A stretch of DNA of 64,000 bases from Balanoglossus misakiensis (taxonomy: Eukaryota > Hemichordata): the NCBI GenBank assembly GCA_040954595.2, contig CM082581.2:7502001-7566000 (forward strand). The letters run 5' to 3'. Below are positions 34,501-55,435 of the stretch, in pieces. Under the pieces are notes generated by a model that saw only the letters and a program-made list of their open reading frames with translations, was not told where the DNA came from and made no database searches. Positions within the stretch are counted from its first letter, which is position 1, and each line of letters starts with the position of its first letter. Position numbers and translations under genes: made by a program.

Positions 34501-36478
34501 ACTAACACAGGAGTTGAAAAAGTAAACTATGCTGGCCAATTCACCATGTTAGAAAGCGGAAGCATTTGTTGACATTGAAAACGATGTGTGTCGATCGTAT
34601 TGCAGGCAATGGAAAAACTAGTCGATGAAGGCTTGTGTAAGTCAATTGGCGTGTCCAATTTCAATGAAAAGCAATTGGACCGCATTCTGTCAACAGCTAA
34701 ACACCCAGTGTCTGTACACCAGGTAAGTGCGCAGTTGTCACTTCTACGAGTAAAAATACTGTTCACCAACTATACAATACCTGCATTTCCCAATTCTTTG
34801 CGGAAATGAAATTGTCTGTTGCGTTTCAATATTTATTGCGAATGTTGTCCCCCGGCTATCAAATAAGGACAGTAAACAAACAAGCAGACCGATGGAAAAG
34901 TAATATAGGAGACTGAACGATGTAATGGTTTCATCAATTGTTGCTGCATATCAACTGATTGCATAGGGCGATGAAACTTGCCTCGATCAGTATGACGTCA
35001 TCTGGCTAAGCCAGCCAATCATTGCAGAAAGGAGACGCTCACTCTGGTAGTATCATTGTCTCTTGCAGATAGAATGCCACCCATACTTGACGCAGCAGAA
35101 AATGAGGACTTTTTGTAAATCAAAGAACATCGTTGTGACAGCCTACAGCCCCCTGGGTTCCCCCGGGGCGCCATTGTAAGCACATTTGTGAGGAAATTTA
35201 CCAATTCAGGACCAAACCGTTCTCTAATTGACTGATTTTTTTATCAAAGTCTTTTGCAAATCACGTCGTTGTCAGTTGCGCTACTGTACCCAGGTGGTGA
35301 CGGTTACAGCAATGCGAAGCACCTGGGGGGGGGGGGGTCAATTCTCCTGCATACACGTGTTGTGCACCTGTTTCAAGTTAACAAATACCAATCAGAGAGC
35401 AACCTCGCCAGATCTTTTCATACAAGTTTGATATTGAAGGTTAAATGTTATAGCCGTGTGCGAAAATTCCATTGAACAATTATCCACAGTAATTCATTCC
35501 GTACAGGTGGTTGTCTTTGGCAGTTGTTTGGCTAAAATAAACACCGCCGACCAATTGTACCTCAGTCTACAGACGACAAATCAGGTTTTGCTTTTTCCCG
35601 TTTCAAATCGCCAGGAAAAACAAAGACACCGTTCCTCGACCTCTCGATGATCCCGTGGTGACAGCGATTGCGGAATCTCACGGAAAATCCCCGGGGCAGG
35701 TTTTAATACGATATCAAATCCAGACGGGTAATGTGGTTATTCCGAAGAGTGCCAAGGAACACAGAATCAGAGAGAATTTTGCGGTTTGTAGGACCTTGTT
35801 TTGTTTTGTAGTGAAAACAGTACTTTCCTTTACAATAACCAGGCATTATCGCAGTGACGAGAACAATTAACATGAATATACATGACATAATTCACTGACA
35901 GATAGTATCAAACTTCAAAAACTTCACAGATTTCCCCTTTCATTTTGGTATTGATAGGCTAGATTTAGACCTCCTATCTTGGACCGTGGCACCAAACTAA
36001 AATCTGCGACATGTACCTCATGTCCTACGTTTCTATGAGAGACCTTGTTTGCGATGCACTACCACGTCAAACGGTTCCTTCTCTTCTGTTGTCAATAGGT
36101 GTTTGACTTCACACTATCTGAAGATGATATGGCCAGACTGAATGGACTGGATCGGAATTACCGTGTCCTTGGATTTGACATGTAAGATAAAATACTGTGA
36201 ATCTAAACGCCACTGATTTCGTTCCAAACAGACTTAGGTGACCTACAGTATATGGAGTTAGGGTGAAACAAAAAAATAAAATTCTACGTCCATATATTCA
36301 AGTTGCACGAATGCATTCATAATATATTCCTCAATATCTTTTCATTTCTCAATGTATGCGTGGTCACATCTGTGATATAGACACAATGTCAAGTTCGGGA
36401 GATTAACCATAATTTATTTTCTTCCTTTAATTCAGGTTGACGAACCATCCGAACTATCCTTTCGAGTCACGATTGTAG
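31590..36478 (+). CDS. Aldo-keto reductase, AKR1 type (9 exons, 315 aa)
   Basis: AKR1 enzymes are cytosolic NADPH-dependent reductases of aldehydes and ketones with a TIM-barrel fold. Exons: 31590-31655, 32460-32627, 33419-33535, 34184-34261, 34606-34722, 35069-35175, 35615-35783, 36099-36181, 36436-36478. One frame, 315 aa, the usual AKR1 length. Seen: LGLGTWQ; the catalytic tetrad D44 and Y49 ([10 protein letters not shown]), K78 (ITSK) and H111 (LIHAP); [24 protein letters not shown]; and the NADPH-phosphate loop [15 protein letters not shown]. It resembles aldose reductase (AKR1B) most, including LDTW-like VDTW and the C-terminal YPF. Odd: the residue after the catalytic histidine is alanine (A112), where aldose reductase has tryptophan (W111). 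Substrate not predictable. Confidence 0.92.
31784..31866 (+). repeat. Dispersed repeat, copy 1 (reductase intron 1)
   Basis: About 83 bp starting ATCACCTCGAGAAGTTTTT and ending TTGAAATGCTTAA. A near-identical copy lies in opposite orientation at 63547-63629. No coding capacity. Element type unknown. Confidence 0.75.
32911..33268. repeat. Two-copy tandem duplication in reductase intron 2
   Basis: Copy 1 at 32911-33078 and copy 2 at 33079-33268 both start AGAACCTTGGTGAT and share GAGAAATTATCATCACATCG, TTTTGACTTTGTAGGGTGTA and CCACGGCTATGCAT. Copy 2 carries a ~22-bp extra stretch near its start. Divergence is low, so the duplication is probably recent. Confidence 0.8.
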
Positions 36479-37763
36479 CACCTACAAGTTGACCTGCCAT
36501 GCCTTGTCAGGCTTACGAATCGCGCCTCAATTAACAAAAAAAAACTGTTCTTATAATTAAAATATGGACTTACAAGTTTTTATGTTCATGCATGGTTTTA
36601 TTTGGGGGCTTGTGATTTTTGACACCAATAAGCCGTATAACGAAACATCATGTTCAATATTGCGCAGAATGCACCTTTATAAAAAGAAGTATTCTAGACA
36701 ACAAAATTTGTTTTTCATTGTCGCAACAGAAGTCACCAGACTTCTCGGTTTGGCAGACCTACCACAACAGGACAGATATAAACACGTGTTGTTCTCAAGA
36801 AAATCAACACAGCGCGTTTCTCCTTTCGTAAAATAAATCTAGTCGATTCTGAATATAACCAACAGATTTCCCATATCGTATTAGGCCAAGTCATGCTGTT
36901 CATGCCCCCCCCCCCCCTTATTTGTGGTATGTGCTTCGCGTTGTTGATTTGTGGGTCTGTGGCCCATATGATACCTATCTACAGTGATCTAGGTCAACGC
37001 ACGATCCCAACCTTCGGACCTTTGCCCTGTCTACTGTACTTCCTTCGTAACAATCTGAAAACAAACTTTGTGTTGATGTCGTTGTTGTCGTAGTCATTTT
37101 ATCGTTGTATATGCAACAAAAACAACTATTCTTGCCAACAATTATTCCATAAAAAGTCTTCCCGGAATTCTACGTAGATAGGAAACTACTAGTATTCGTT
37201 GTAACGCAATATCGGGTGTGTGTAACCTCAGTGGTCAAGATGTGAAGTAGGCGTATCCCCCAGTCTAAGGTCGTACCTGTGCCAAAACGGTATCTCTATG
37301 GTGTGTCGTTAGCCACACATTACACGACACCGAAGTAAGATGTGAAATAACAGTTCTTGTAAATTGCGACGATTGCAATAATATGCCCTACTCTCGAACC
37401 AGATACCATTTCCGGCGACTCGTGGAATCTGAACCCCATATCCACATACACAGATTGTCCACTTCCGTCGCTTCGTCGAATACGTTAACTCTTTGGCCCC
37501 TGCGCAAATTACTTATGTGTACGCGTGTACAGTTTTCGGTGACTGGTGGAAATGCTTCTCCGAATGAGCAGCGGCAAAACTAATTGCTATTTTACAGGAC
37601 CTTGCCTGTATGACAAAAATCTTTAGAAAATTTAACTTAGGGAGAATAATGAAAGGTTGATTATCTCTGACATAAACTTGAGTATACACGCAAAGATTGT
37701 TTTATCTTGGTGGAAATTACAATGTGGTCATTAATTAGAGACATCATGGGAAACAAAGGAATC

Positions 37764-37764
37764 T

Positions 37765-37862
<98 letters not shown>
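37764..37862. repeat. (ATG)n microsatellite, about 33 units
   Basis: Uninterrupted GAT/ATG trinucleotide array. It generates poly-Met and poly-Ile frames that are not genes. Confidence 0.95.
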
Positions 37863-38130
37863 TCTGTAAACATAGCCGCTTACACACGTGCCATGATTAG
37901 GGCGCCCTTTTTGGAATTATATAACAGTTGGTAAACATTTCTTATCAGCGACTCAAATGGTAAACATGGTGGTGATACAATCTATCGCCAAGACACGTTT
38001 ACACGGATCTGCATAATTCACTCCGTGTCAACAGGATGGTGGAGATTTAGCTGGAAATCAACTGAGGGGAGAACCACTGGCAATAGAAACAAAGATTGCT
38101 GTAACAGTGGCTGAACATAAACATTTTGCT

Positions 38131-38331
38131 TTAATACGTACCCAAATCGACCTCCAACTTCTCAGAAATCAATTCTCCCCTTACATAAGGCTTCCTGTCG
38201 ATTTCTTCAGAACTCCGTGATATGTAGTATGATATAAAGGGCACGCGAATCGAAGTTCGGGCATATTCTCCACAGGCAACCGCTACGAGAACAGAGCCCA
38301 GAAGCAGATAAAACAGTGGTAAAGTTTTCAC
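38131..38331 (-). pseudogene. Signal-peptide-like reading frame without an ATG
   Basis: The minus strand encodes, from a GTG codon, KTLPLFYLLLGSVLVAVACG, which has the n-h-c layout of a secretory signal. It continues EYARTSIRVPFISYY and SRSSEEIDRKPYVRGEL and stops after 66 codons. A possible donor (GTACGT) lies near the end, so the frame might continue by splicing. There is a stop just upstream in frame and no ATG, so either the start was lost or an upstream exon is missing. Family not recognised. It may be chance. Confidence 0.2.
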
Positions 38332-38624
38332 CGTTCAATTTCTTGTTAATCATCTGGCTTTGCTGCAGCGTTAGAACATATAGGTAAGATAAGCATATTT
38401 GTCAAAGTTCGTACATGTACAGTTCTGTTATATGAATGATGGTACCGACAGTCGGTGTAGGACGCATGTGGTATCCATTACCTTGTAGTGAATTAGAATT
38501 ACTTCTCGAGACTGGCGGTACATCACACCCCCGTGCTTAAAAAGACAATTTCTAGGCCCATATGTACATAAGATTTATACAGTGTACGTCTCTTTCTCCT
38601 CGTATCCGCAGACACTTGTACAAG

Positions 38625-39321
38625 ATGAAGAGCATCTTCGCACTCAGTTTCGTCATCGTTGTTGTTCTGTCAGTTGTCCCTGGTTTGTTAGGTAAGTTAG
38701 ACCCATGGTGCCCACGTGGCACAGTGCAGTCAGTGGTTTAAATGGAGCAGGGGATTTTTCTCGCCACGTTTATTTTCCAAGAACTAGCTAATGCGAGAAG
38801 CAGGTATTGAAATTTATGAGAAATATACCGAATGATATATGGGAGCAGAATGTGTGCAGAGCCAGTACAAACTCTTTAGGAACTGTTTCTTATTTTCTTT
38901 TATGGGATCAGGAGCAAGTTTACAGTGCATCAATAAAGGTATCGACGGACAGGCAGCTCGCAACTACGCCACGTGCCCTTCTGGTAAGTTGGCCAATTTG
39001 CATTCTTAGTTGATATCAGTTTGGTCACTTTTTTGTACTAATTTTGATGATATTCGACTCTTACCCCATTAGTATTCATTGTCTTAGGAGGTAACATGTT
39101 CCTCTAAAGGATGAAAAATATCACCACGTCGAATTAATTACGGAAAATTGAATTTTTTTTTGTCAGGTTATACAGTGACAGGTTGCAGCTGCGGCATGGC
39201 TTGTGGTTCCTACAGCATCGAGAACGTGTCCGGTGGACGCACGCGATGTTTCTGTCATCTCGGATGCAACGGGGGCAACCCAATCGACTGGACCCTGGCA
39301 AGATGTTGCAAAGTGTGGTAG
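38625..39321 (+). CDS. Resistin-like small secreted cysteine-rich protein (3 exons, 97 aa)
   Basis: Exons 38625-38691, 38912-38983 and 39167-39321 join in one frame of 97 aa. Seen: a signal peptide (MKSIFALSFVIVVVLSVVPG); then ten cysteines spaced C-x15-C-x8-C-x-C-x3-C-x14-C-x-C-x3-C-x12-CC. The block ATCPSGYTVTGCSCGMACGS and the end IDWTLARCCKVW align directly with the resistin/RELM disulfide-rich domain, which has the same ten-cysteine order with shorter loops (x11, x14 to x10, x3 to x1, x12 to x9). Mammalian resistin is a secreted, disulfide-bonded hormone or immune factor. The helical tail before the first cysteine of mammalian resistin is nearly absent here, so its trimer-forming coiled coil is probably missing. 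N66 lies in an NVS sequon. Function in this organism unknown. Confidence 0.85.
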
Positions 39322-39633
39322 GAGGGTACTGAAAACAAAGGATTGTCGCGGGGTGAAGATGGTGGCGCCATAACAGTCGCACTGATCGTAAAGTCATCTC
39401 CAGATTTTCTGTCTATTGTTTATCAACGGTTACTATTGTTGTTTTCCCGTACTTTCAGATAAAAGTTCACTTTTTTTATTCAAGAAGGTTTGGCCGAGTT
39501 AGGTCTGGGCTCAGCATTGTGCAAACCGAAATATTTTATAAAACCTTAGGTCAGAATATTCGTTTTCATTTTTCATGGCAACTTCGGTTGTGAATGAGAT
39601 ATTAACTTTGAGTCTTCATGAGCATCAACTCAA

Positions 39634-39639
39634 TAAAAT
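39634..39639 (+). terminator. Candidate poly(A) signal of the resistin-like gene
   Basis: AATAAA 313 bp after the stop codon, with TGTTGTGGG just downstream. Confidence 0.45.
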
Positions 39640-39927
39640 TCTTATTAGCTGATAACATGTTGTGGGCTATTTTTATTCTGCAAACTGGCACGTGTACCTG
39701 CCGTTGGTTATAAGATGAGAATACGTATGTAATATAATTATTGGTACTGACCAAAAATTAAAGGATCAAGTTTTGAGCTGTAACAATGGGTCATTAAGCG
39801 TGTTTCAGTGAGCACAACAACATGCATACATAGCCTATGGAAAGAAGTAACCAACACAATTTTGAAACTTAATGACTTTGTCCCTCTAAGAATCAAAACA
39901 CACCAACAAGAATTTCATTGTCACATC

Positions 39928-39933
39928 TTTATT
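39928..39933 (-). terminator. Candidate distal poly(A) signal of CtBP
   Basis: AATAAA on the minus strand (TTTATT on +). It is the last candidate before the resistin-like gene. Its use by CtBP is inferred only from orientation and the lack of other genes between. Confidence 0.35.
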
Positions 39934-42900
39934 CACCTACACAAAATGCTGCCAAAATTAAGTAACAAAACTTGTTGCCACTAAATCAAGCCTACATGGA
40001 CAAACAACTAGGTATTTTTGGGGTCAAGCTCATAAGGCTTGGGTTCTAATTTTTTAACTGCTTTATTCTTTATGAAATGTAGAAAAAAAAGAAGCAAGAT
40101 CTATATTATATTACACATGCCTGGAAAAAGCAAGTCGACATTGCATTAATTAATATTTTTCTTTCAACGTAATTGCAGATTTCAGGAATTAGGACTTTTA
40201 GGGCTCGCAGCTCAGGTTGAATGACAAAGAGATGAACTCTGACCTTTCACCTGATAGACCTTTGCAAAGAAAACCCAACTCAACGATTCTTTGTGAAAAA
40301 AGCTTAAAAAAATCACTGATCATGCGGTAATTTGAAGAGCCATTGAAATTTCCCGGGAACACCGAGCCCCCCATTTTGCTGGTGTCTGCTTGCCTCTAAA
40401 TTTGGGGAGTCTTCCGAAATGAAACGGCATCCAAGATTACTAGCTATGGATACTGGGTATGTTCAAGGGTAGAGGATCCTGCTATTGCCTGAAAACAATT
40501 GCCTGAGAAGTTCTCCATGTACAAAGATAAAGACTGATATACTCGCTCAAGTTCACTCAGGGGTCATAAAAGTGGCTTATTTCATACCTATATGACACAC
40601 ATCTCTACCAAATTCCTCAAACCTCCCCCCTCTCCAACAAGATTTCTGAACACAGGAAAACTGCCAAATTTTTTAACTACCATCTAAACGCCAGCCCTAT
40701 CTAGTCAACCGTCACATCTCGGATCACGAAACCCCCAAAATGATTCTTTCAAACAATTTGCCACCCCCCCCCCCCTTTCCCACTCCAAGGCAAGGCAACT
40801 TCTTCAGATTGAGGAGAAAACCATTCTTAAGCACCCATAGTGGGAGGAAACAACTTTTGGGAAGTTTGTAAAAATCGCTGCTTTGTTACACAAGTACAAA
40901 AAAATGAAATTTTTTATCAGTTTCTTGGTCACTGGAGAGCAACCATGACTGGACAAGCTTAACGCAAACTAGCAAAACAAAAGAAAAAAAAAACTTCAAA
41001 TTGGCAGAACTTTGATATGTGATTCCCGACGGGGTAGATTTCTAAAAACGGGTGGCTTCTATAAGTGGGTTACACGACCGTAATGCTATAGGGTGCCGAA
41101 TGTCGCGAGGATTAAAAAAAGCCAGACTAACTACACAAAGTGGTTGCTGAAAGCCACCATGTTGCTCACTAAAATTGTATTTTTTTTTTCAAATCCCTCA
41201 TGTGTTCCTCCTGAGTAATGCCATAAAATACATCTACACATGGAAGGGCATTTAAAATGGAGTTGTACTTTGGAAAAAATTTGCCGTAAACATCTGGAAC
41301 AGAATTCCCGTCATTTTCAAAAAAAAATCTATTTTCTTTCCCCGCATTGAAAATACTGCATCCCTATCTTCCACTTGTCTTGTTTTTTCCAGAAAGATTA
41401 CAAAAAATGATTAAAATTTCACAAAATTGTGCAAGGTCAGGGTTCGAGGAAAAACAAAGGCTTATGCACTTGTGGTTGTTAAATATGGTTAGACTATTGT
41501 ACAATATGGCAGAAATTCTGCCATCTTGAAGCTCTGTCGACTACCGGTACATGAGATTCTATCACTCATCTAGGTAGGAAAAGCCCTACATGCTAGCGGA
41601 GTTCAAAAGATCTTTCGACTTGTCGAACGAACGGCCATTTTTCTGCTTTCTTAGTTGCCACTGTTGAACCAAACCAGCCACAGATTGGCCTAAGCCTCTT
41701 CCCGCCAACCAAGATATGGTCCATCCCGTTGTTTTCAACAGAGCGATGATGGTTGGTTCTATTCTACCAAGGGGGTGGTTGGGGGGAAAGCATAGCTTTG
41801 TCAACTGCTCCTGCCATGAGGTTCAATGATGATCAATCAAGGCACTCCAAAAAAATATCGACATTCTCTTGTGACTTCCACTACTCTTATGACGGTCAGT
41901 ATCTTGACAACAAGGATCACTACAATTCAGATTGCCAAGTTTAAATAGGACAATGAGGGGAATCCCTGACCACATTTTAATTTACTGTCAACTGAGAAGA
42001 ACATGGTTGCGAATATTATACTCAATACAAACTTACTGAAAGTATTGAAATAAGCATTTTTTTCCTGAGGTTTGGTAACCATGGTTATAAAGGGGAAGGC
42101 TGTTACAAACTGATAATAATCCCAGCGTTTACAAAGTTTGGATTCTCTCCTGCACAAATCCCCACATGTGAACAAATCCCATAAGGGTACTCGGCCCAGA
42201 AATGTCTCCAAGCAAAGTGTGATAGGGGAACCAATGTGATAAATTAGCCAATGCAAACAGAGGAAGCCATGCCCGGTTCCCTTAACTGCTCGCCTATGGT
42301 CAAAGTGCCGGAGAATGGCACTAATATGACGTGTGTGTGCGTAACAGAACAAATTCACCTCTCTTTAGGCAGAGCTTCACGCCCAACAAACCTGAAAAAA
42401 ACGGACACCTGTCTACTGACCAGGGCAGCCTTTTTTGTAGAAAATACATCCTGTGCTAAAAAAACAAGAGGTAGCACGTCTTGTAATGCAAATCTAGGAA
42501 ATACTTATCTTGTAAACTAGGAATACGATGATTTTTATTTTTACAGGCATTTCCTTCGCTCCGCTCCGACAACTCTGAACTTTCCCTATCTAGCAATGTC
42601 CGCCTTTTCCCGGTCTTTTCTAACAATTAACTCCGTAAGAAACCATTAATTAAACAAAATTTACCAACCAAAACAAGAGAGAGGAAATCTGTTAAAACTT
42701 CAAGTATTAGTACCCCGTGTGGTGTACGTTTCTGTCATTGCAAAAAAAAAAATAATGTCTCAACCTACAATTATAGAAATCACATAGCTGCAACAGAGGC
42801 AGTGGCTTCTCAGTACCACCGCTCTCTGTCTGTAGTTTTGATATGGTTAGGAAGGGTTCGTGTGAATACACCTAGAAAGATATAACTCTTGCTATGATTT

Positions 42901-44476
42901 TTAAGAATTTTCCACTATTTTCCGAGAATATAAGACATTGGAATGAATGCGTTCCTACTAAACACTTCCACCTACTTGTACAATATCGTAAAAATTTTGG
43001 CTCAATCACCTCAAAAGAAAACAAAAAAAAACTAGAACAAGTTTTACCAAATACAAAGCTCTCAAAAAAGACATCACAATTATCATTTAAACGTCCTCAA
43101 ATTGAAACACTGTGAAACAGGAGAAGGCATGTCACACAAATTTTCATATTTTTTTTCCTTCTTTTCTTAGAAAACACAAATCTTTGGTTTTTTGGTCTCT
43201 TTTCGATATTTCGGAGAATGGCATGGCAACTTCACACGTTTGCGCTTCTCTTTCCCTGTTTACCTCAGACTAATGGAGTCTTTTTCGAGACGTTTTAATT
43301 TTTAAAAATTTTTATATATATTTTTTTTTTTGCTGCCCAAATCACACGTATGAATGGAAGCCATGTGTGTTTACGGCGTCGTTTTGTTTTCTAAACTCTT
43401 AAAAATCAAAGTATTTCTTTTCTTCTCACGCTACTGATTTTTTTCCATTTTTTTAGAAGTTTGGAAGGACAGCAGACCGACAGAGACTGAAAGAGGTAGT
43501 TTTGTTGATTATCATTAACAGTCGGGGTCTGAAGTCCAACACAATTTTCGCACAAACTTTTCAGAAACAGGAAAAGTGCAAAGCACAGAAAAAAGAAAAT
43601 TAAAGAACTAGGAAAAAACATGCAAAAAATCTAATTAACTAAATACTGAAGTAGCACTGAGGCTTCTCGTATGGGATACGGTTATTGTGTATTGACGATG
43701 TCCAGATTATGTCATCAGTCGTACACAGTTGTATTGTGGACGTGTTTTTTAAAAAAAAGTCTGAAGATTACACTGAGTGTCGGCCATCGATGTGCCCCCA
43801 ACCAGTCGTGCCGTGGCCCGCTCCGTTGATCACAGAGGATTCCACCCCTCCCTTCGTCCTCCACTTCAAAATTTTTCCTGCGCGGGCTTCCCACAACAGG
43901 CCTGTCGCGTTGTCCAATCATGGAGAGTCAATGTCTCTTACTAAAAAATATTACTCAACTTCCATGACCGGACCAGACCTGAGTTCGGGGGTCTCCGTGG
44001 CAAACTGGCGACGGCATCCGGAGACTTCCTTTTATTCCTGCAGTTCCAGACAGAAGCGGGCACCTGGTCCTCGTATAATTTCTGTAGCAGGGACGAGCGA
44101 GCAGGGACTGTTTTAGGTCCACTGTTATAGTTCTCCTTTGCTAAACAACAGTATGCCCGGTGCCCCTGCCACAACACTGTCGTGGCCCGAATTCCGTGCA
44201 ACACATAAGATCCGGTATACTGACTTTCTTGGTGTGTTTTTTTTGCAAAACAGAATTCATAATGAAGTGTACTTGTCATTATCCTTTTTTTGCATATAAA
44301 TAAACTGTGCACGGTGCAGTGTGTGTGTTCTCGAGAGTCCATGCAATAGTACATTTAAGACACATCCACTATACATCATATGAAGAAGGGAAAAAAATTA
44401 TACTGTCCATTATGAAGAGAATTACAATTTTCAAGTAGTATTTTTTTCTTTCCGTGGTGTAGATCCGCATCGCATG
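39934..44476 (-). other. Probable long 3' UTR of CtBP
   Basis: About 4.5 kb without a recognisable exon on either strand, rich in A and T tracts, directly beyond the CtBP stop codon. Animal CtBP transcripts often have long 3' UTRs, so this is the simplest reading. Earlier poly(A) sites are possible. Confidence 0.4.
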
Positions 44477-52857
<8,381 letters not shown>

Positions 52858-54093
52858 GACGCAAAAACAGACCTATCTGTAACAGAACAGAAGAGAAAAC
52901 CGAATTTTGAGTTACCGGGTACCAACAATAATTTTTTCCTTCAGATTTTTACAGCACGCATGGTTTATTATAATTCATACAGTGAGTGAGGAGAGAAGCT
53001 GAACGTAATTTTTATCATTAAGAACCTGATCCAGTGATCACAGCTGGTTTTTGTGCTGCGTTCAAACTTTCCTTCAATCAATGGTGACACATTTTAATAA
53101 TACTAACGTTTTTGATAATCACTCATCACTTTCAATGTCTGCTGTGTTCAACCGCGCAATACTTGGAAAATTGGCCATTCATGGACTTCGGGGAAACTGT
53201 GACGCAAAACCTACTGCCGACTGATCAAGCTAGTAGAATATATGTGTCTTGTATTAAAACAGGGATGGACTGCAATGTGAGCTGTCATGTCGTGTTTAGT
53301 CAGTGTCTGAAGGTGTGTGATGAATTGTTGACTTGTAGTGTTTTGAATACGAGAATGCAGATTAACTCAGTTCTGTCAGAAAACAAATGCACTCAGTCTA
53401 TATTGACAGTATCAGTTAATGGGGAGGGGGGTAGGGGACAAGAAAATGTCTGAAATGGTTTGGTATTCTGTAATGCTGATATCGCCGCATGCAACGAGAT
53501 GAGTCAAGGTGTCGTGGCGATGTATCCAGGCGATATATGCTAACATGGTAACTAGGGAAGACTGGAAACAGAATACGGGAGTGTCATGTTTTAGAAGTGA
53601 AACCGGAGTCAACACTGGTAGAGCAGACATCTGAACACCTAATGATGGACACTAATAAAGTTGAAATTCTGCTGTACAGGTTATCTACCTGTGCACCACA
53701 GATCTACATGTAAGAGAATCACTGCCCCTGGAACTCCATCAAGATTCAGCCCTGGTGGTTCATCCCCATCTCTAAGATACCCAGACCACCACCAAACTGT
53801 GAAGGGGGAAGCACCGCCCCTATATAATGATCTACCATGAATGCTGCAGACCTGGCCAATCAGAGATTTTCAATTGAGTGGCCATATGAAAAAAAAGTGG
53901 GATCATACCAAACTGGGCATGCAAATGGGGTAGAAAAAAAATAGCGTCAAGGACACTGTGGTCCCATTTGAAGATTATGCGGAAACAGTGACCCACCAGA
54001 ATAAAAATAACATGTGACATTGCAAGCAGATCTGCAAGCAGCAATAGCGGGCCCAAGCCAACATAGCACATAGCAACATAGCAATAAGCATAT

Positions 54094-55025
54094 CTGCTCT
54101 GGATGCCAAGATATGGAAAAGTAGGTCAAAGGTCACCTGAGGTTATGCAAAATTTGGGCAAGAAATTTTGACCATATACTGGTCCATGTTCAACAAAAAT
54201 CAAACCTATAGCCCTATTGGTTAGCCTGGAATTAGGTATGCACATAATTAATGAGATATGCAGGTGTCACAGATGACCCCAAATTTTGGCTTTTCAATTT
54301 TAGTCCCAACCCTCCAAACGCCAAGTCTGTACCTGCTCTGGATGCCAAGATATGATAAAGTAGGTCAAAGGTCACCTGAGGTCATGCAAAATTTGGGCAA
54401 TAAATTTTGACCTTATACTGGTCCATGTTCAACAAAAACCTAACCTATAGCCCTATTGGTTAGCCTGGAATTAGGTATGCACATAATTAATGAGATATGC
54501 AGGTGTCACAGGTGACCCCCAATTTTGGCTTTTCAATTTTAGTCCCAACCCTCCTAACGCCAAGTCTGTACCTGCTCTGGATGCCAAGATATGGTAAAGT
54601 AGGTCAAAGGTCACCTGAGGTCATGCAAAATTTGGGCAAGAAATTTTGACCCTATACTGGTCCATGTTCAACAAAAACCAAACCTATAGCCCTAATGGTT
54701 AGCCTGGAATTAGGTATGCACATAATTAATGAGATATGCAGGTGTCACAGGTGACCCCCAATTTTGGCTTTTCAATTTTAGTCCCAACCCTCCAAACGCC
54801 AAGTCTGTACCTGCTCTGGATGCCGAGATATAGGAAAGTAGGTCAAAGGTCACCTGAGGTCACCCAAAATTTGGGCAAGAAATTTGACCCTATACTGGTC
54901 CATGTCCCACAAGAACGAAACCTCTAGCCCTATTAGTTAGCCCGGAATTAGGTATGCACATAATTAATGTGTTAAGCAGGTGTTACAGGTGAGCCCAAAA
55001 TTTTGCCTTTTATTTTGGCCCCATT
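54094..55025. repeat. Tandem array, four ~240-bp units
   Basis: Units start TGCTCTGGATGCC at 54094, 54334, 54573 and 54812 (periods 240, 239, 239). The last is shorter and more diverged after about 54960. Units differ by a few percent by eye. Each contains GTAGGTCAAAGGTCACCTGA, GGTCCATGTTCAACAA-like and CATAATTAATGAGATATGCA blocks. No reading frame persists across units. It is a minisatellite or satellite-type array, possibly part of a mobile element. Confidence 0.92.
54123..54862 (+). promoter_or_regulatory. Repeated nuclear-receptor half-sites: DR1 plus DR4 in each tandem unit
   Basis: AGGTCA-a-AGGTCA (a DR1) followed after CCTG by AGGTCA (making a DR4 with the second half-site) occurs at 54362-54384, 54601-54623 and 54840-54862. 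In the first unit (54123-54145) the third half-site is AGGTTA. DR1 is the classic RXR/PPAR/HNF4/COUP type and DR4 the LXR/TR type. The sites are seen; binding is inference. Confidence 0.5.
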
Positions 55026-55435
55026 GTGCTCACTGACCAATAGACAGTCACTGTACAGGACTATTGCACAGACCAGAATTCCACAATAAGACATGGACAT
55101 AGCTTAACCATAGAGGTATAAGTAAAGGTTTAAATTTAATAAAAAGACTAAAAAATTCATAAAAAATAAAACATCCATGGTACTAACTTAACACTTACAG
55201 GTCGATGTGAGGTTGACATATGGTACATGCTTACCAATTTTTAAAGCAATCTGACGAGTAGTTGTTGACTTTCAGAGTTTTGATAAATTTCAAATTTTTC
55301 CAGCTAATTTGCATATTTTTGGGCCTGGCAACTTCGTTTGGACAAACTCCCATCTACAGCCCAGCCTGCACCTACACACCAAATATTGAGGTGATACGCG
55401 CAGCGGTTTTCAAGTTTTTGATGTGGACGGACATA

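Larger units (their letters stand above)
36479..38624. other. Gap between the reductase and the resistin-like gene
   Basis: Holds the reductase 3' UTR (candidate AATAAA at 36832-36837), a C run near 36906-36917, the (ATG)n microsatellite and the minus-strand secretory-like frame at 38131-38331. Otherwise nothing recognised. Confidence 0.45.

Noticed and set aside
37661-37934. Poly-Met and poly-Ile frames
   Set aside because: Translations of the ATG microsatellite.
43685-44354. Frames of 137-143 codons on both strands
   Set aside because: Overlapping on opposite strands in CtBP 3' UTR, no family resemblance, no splice logic.
54094-55025. CRISPR-like array
   Set aside because: Units are ~240 bp with the whole unit repeated and no unique spacers; the host is a eukaryote.
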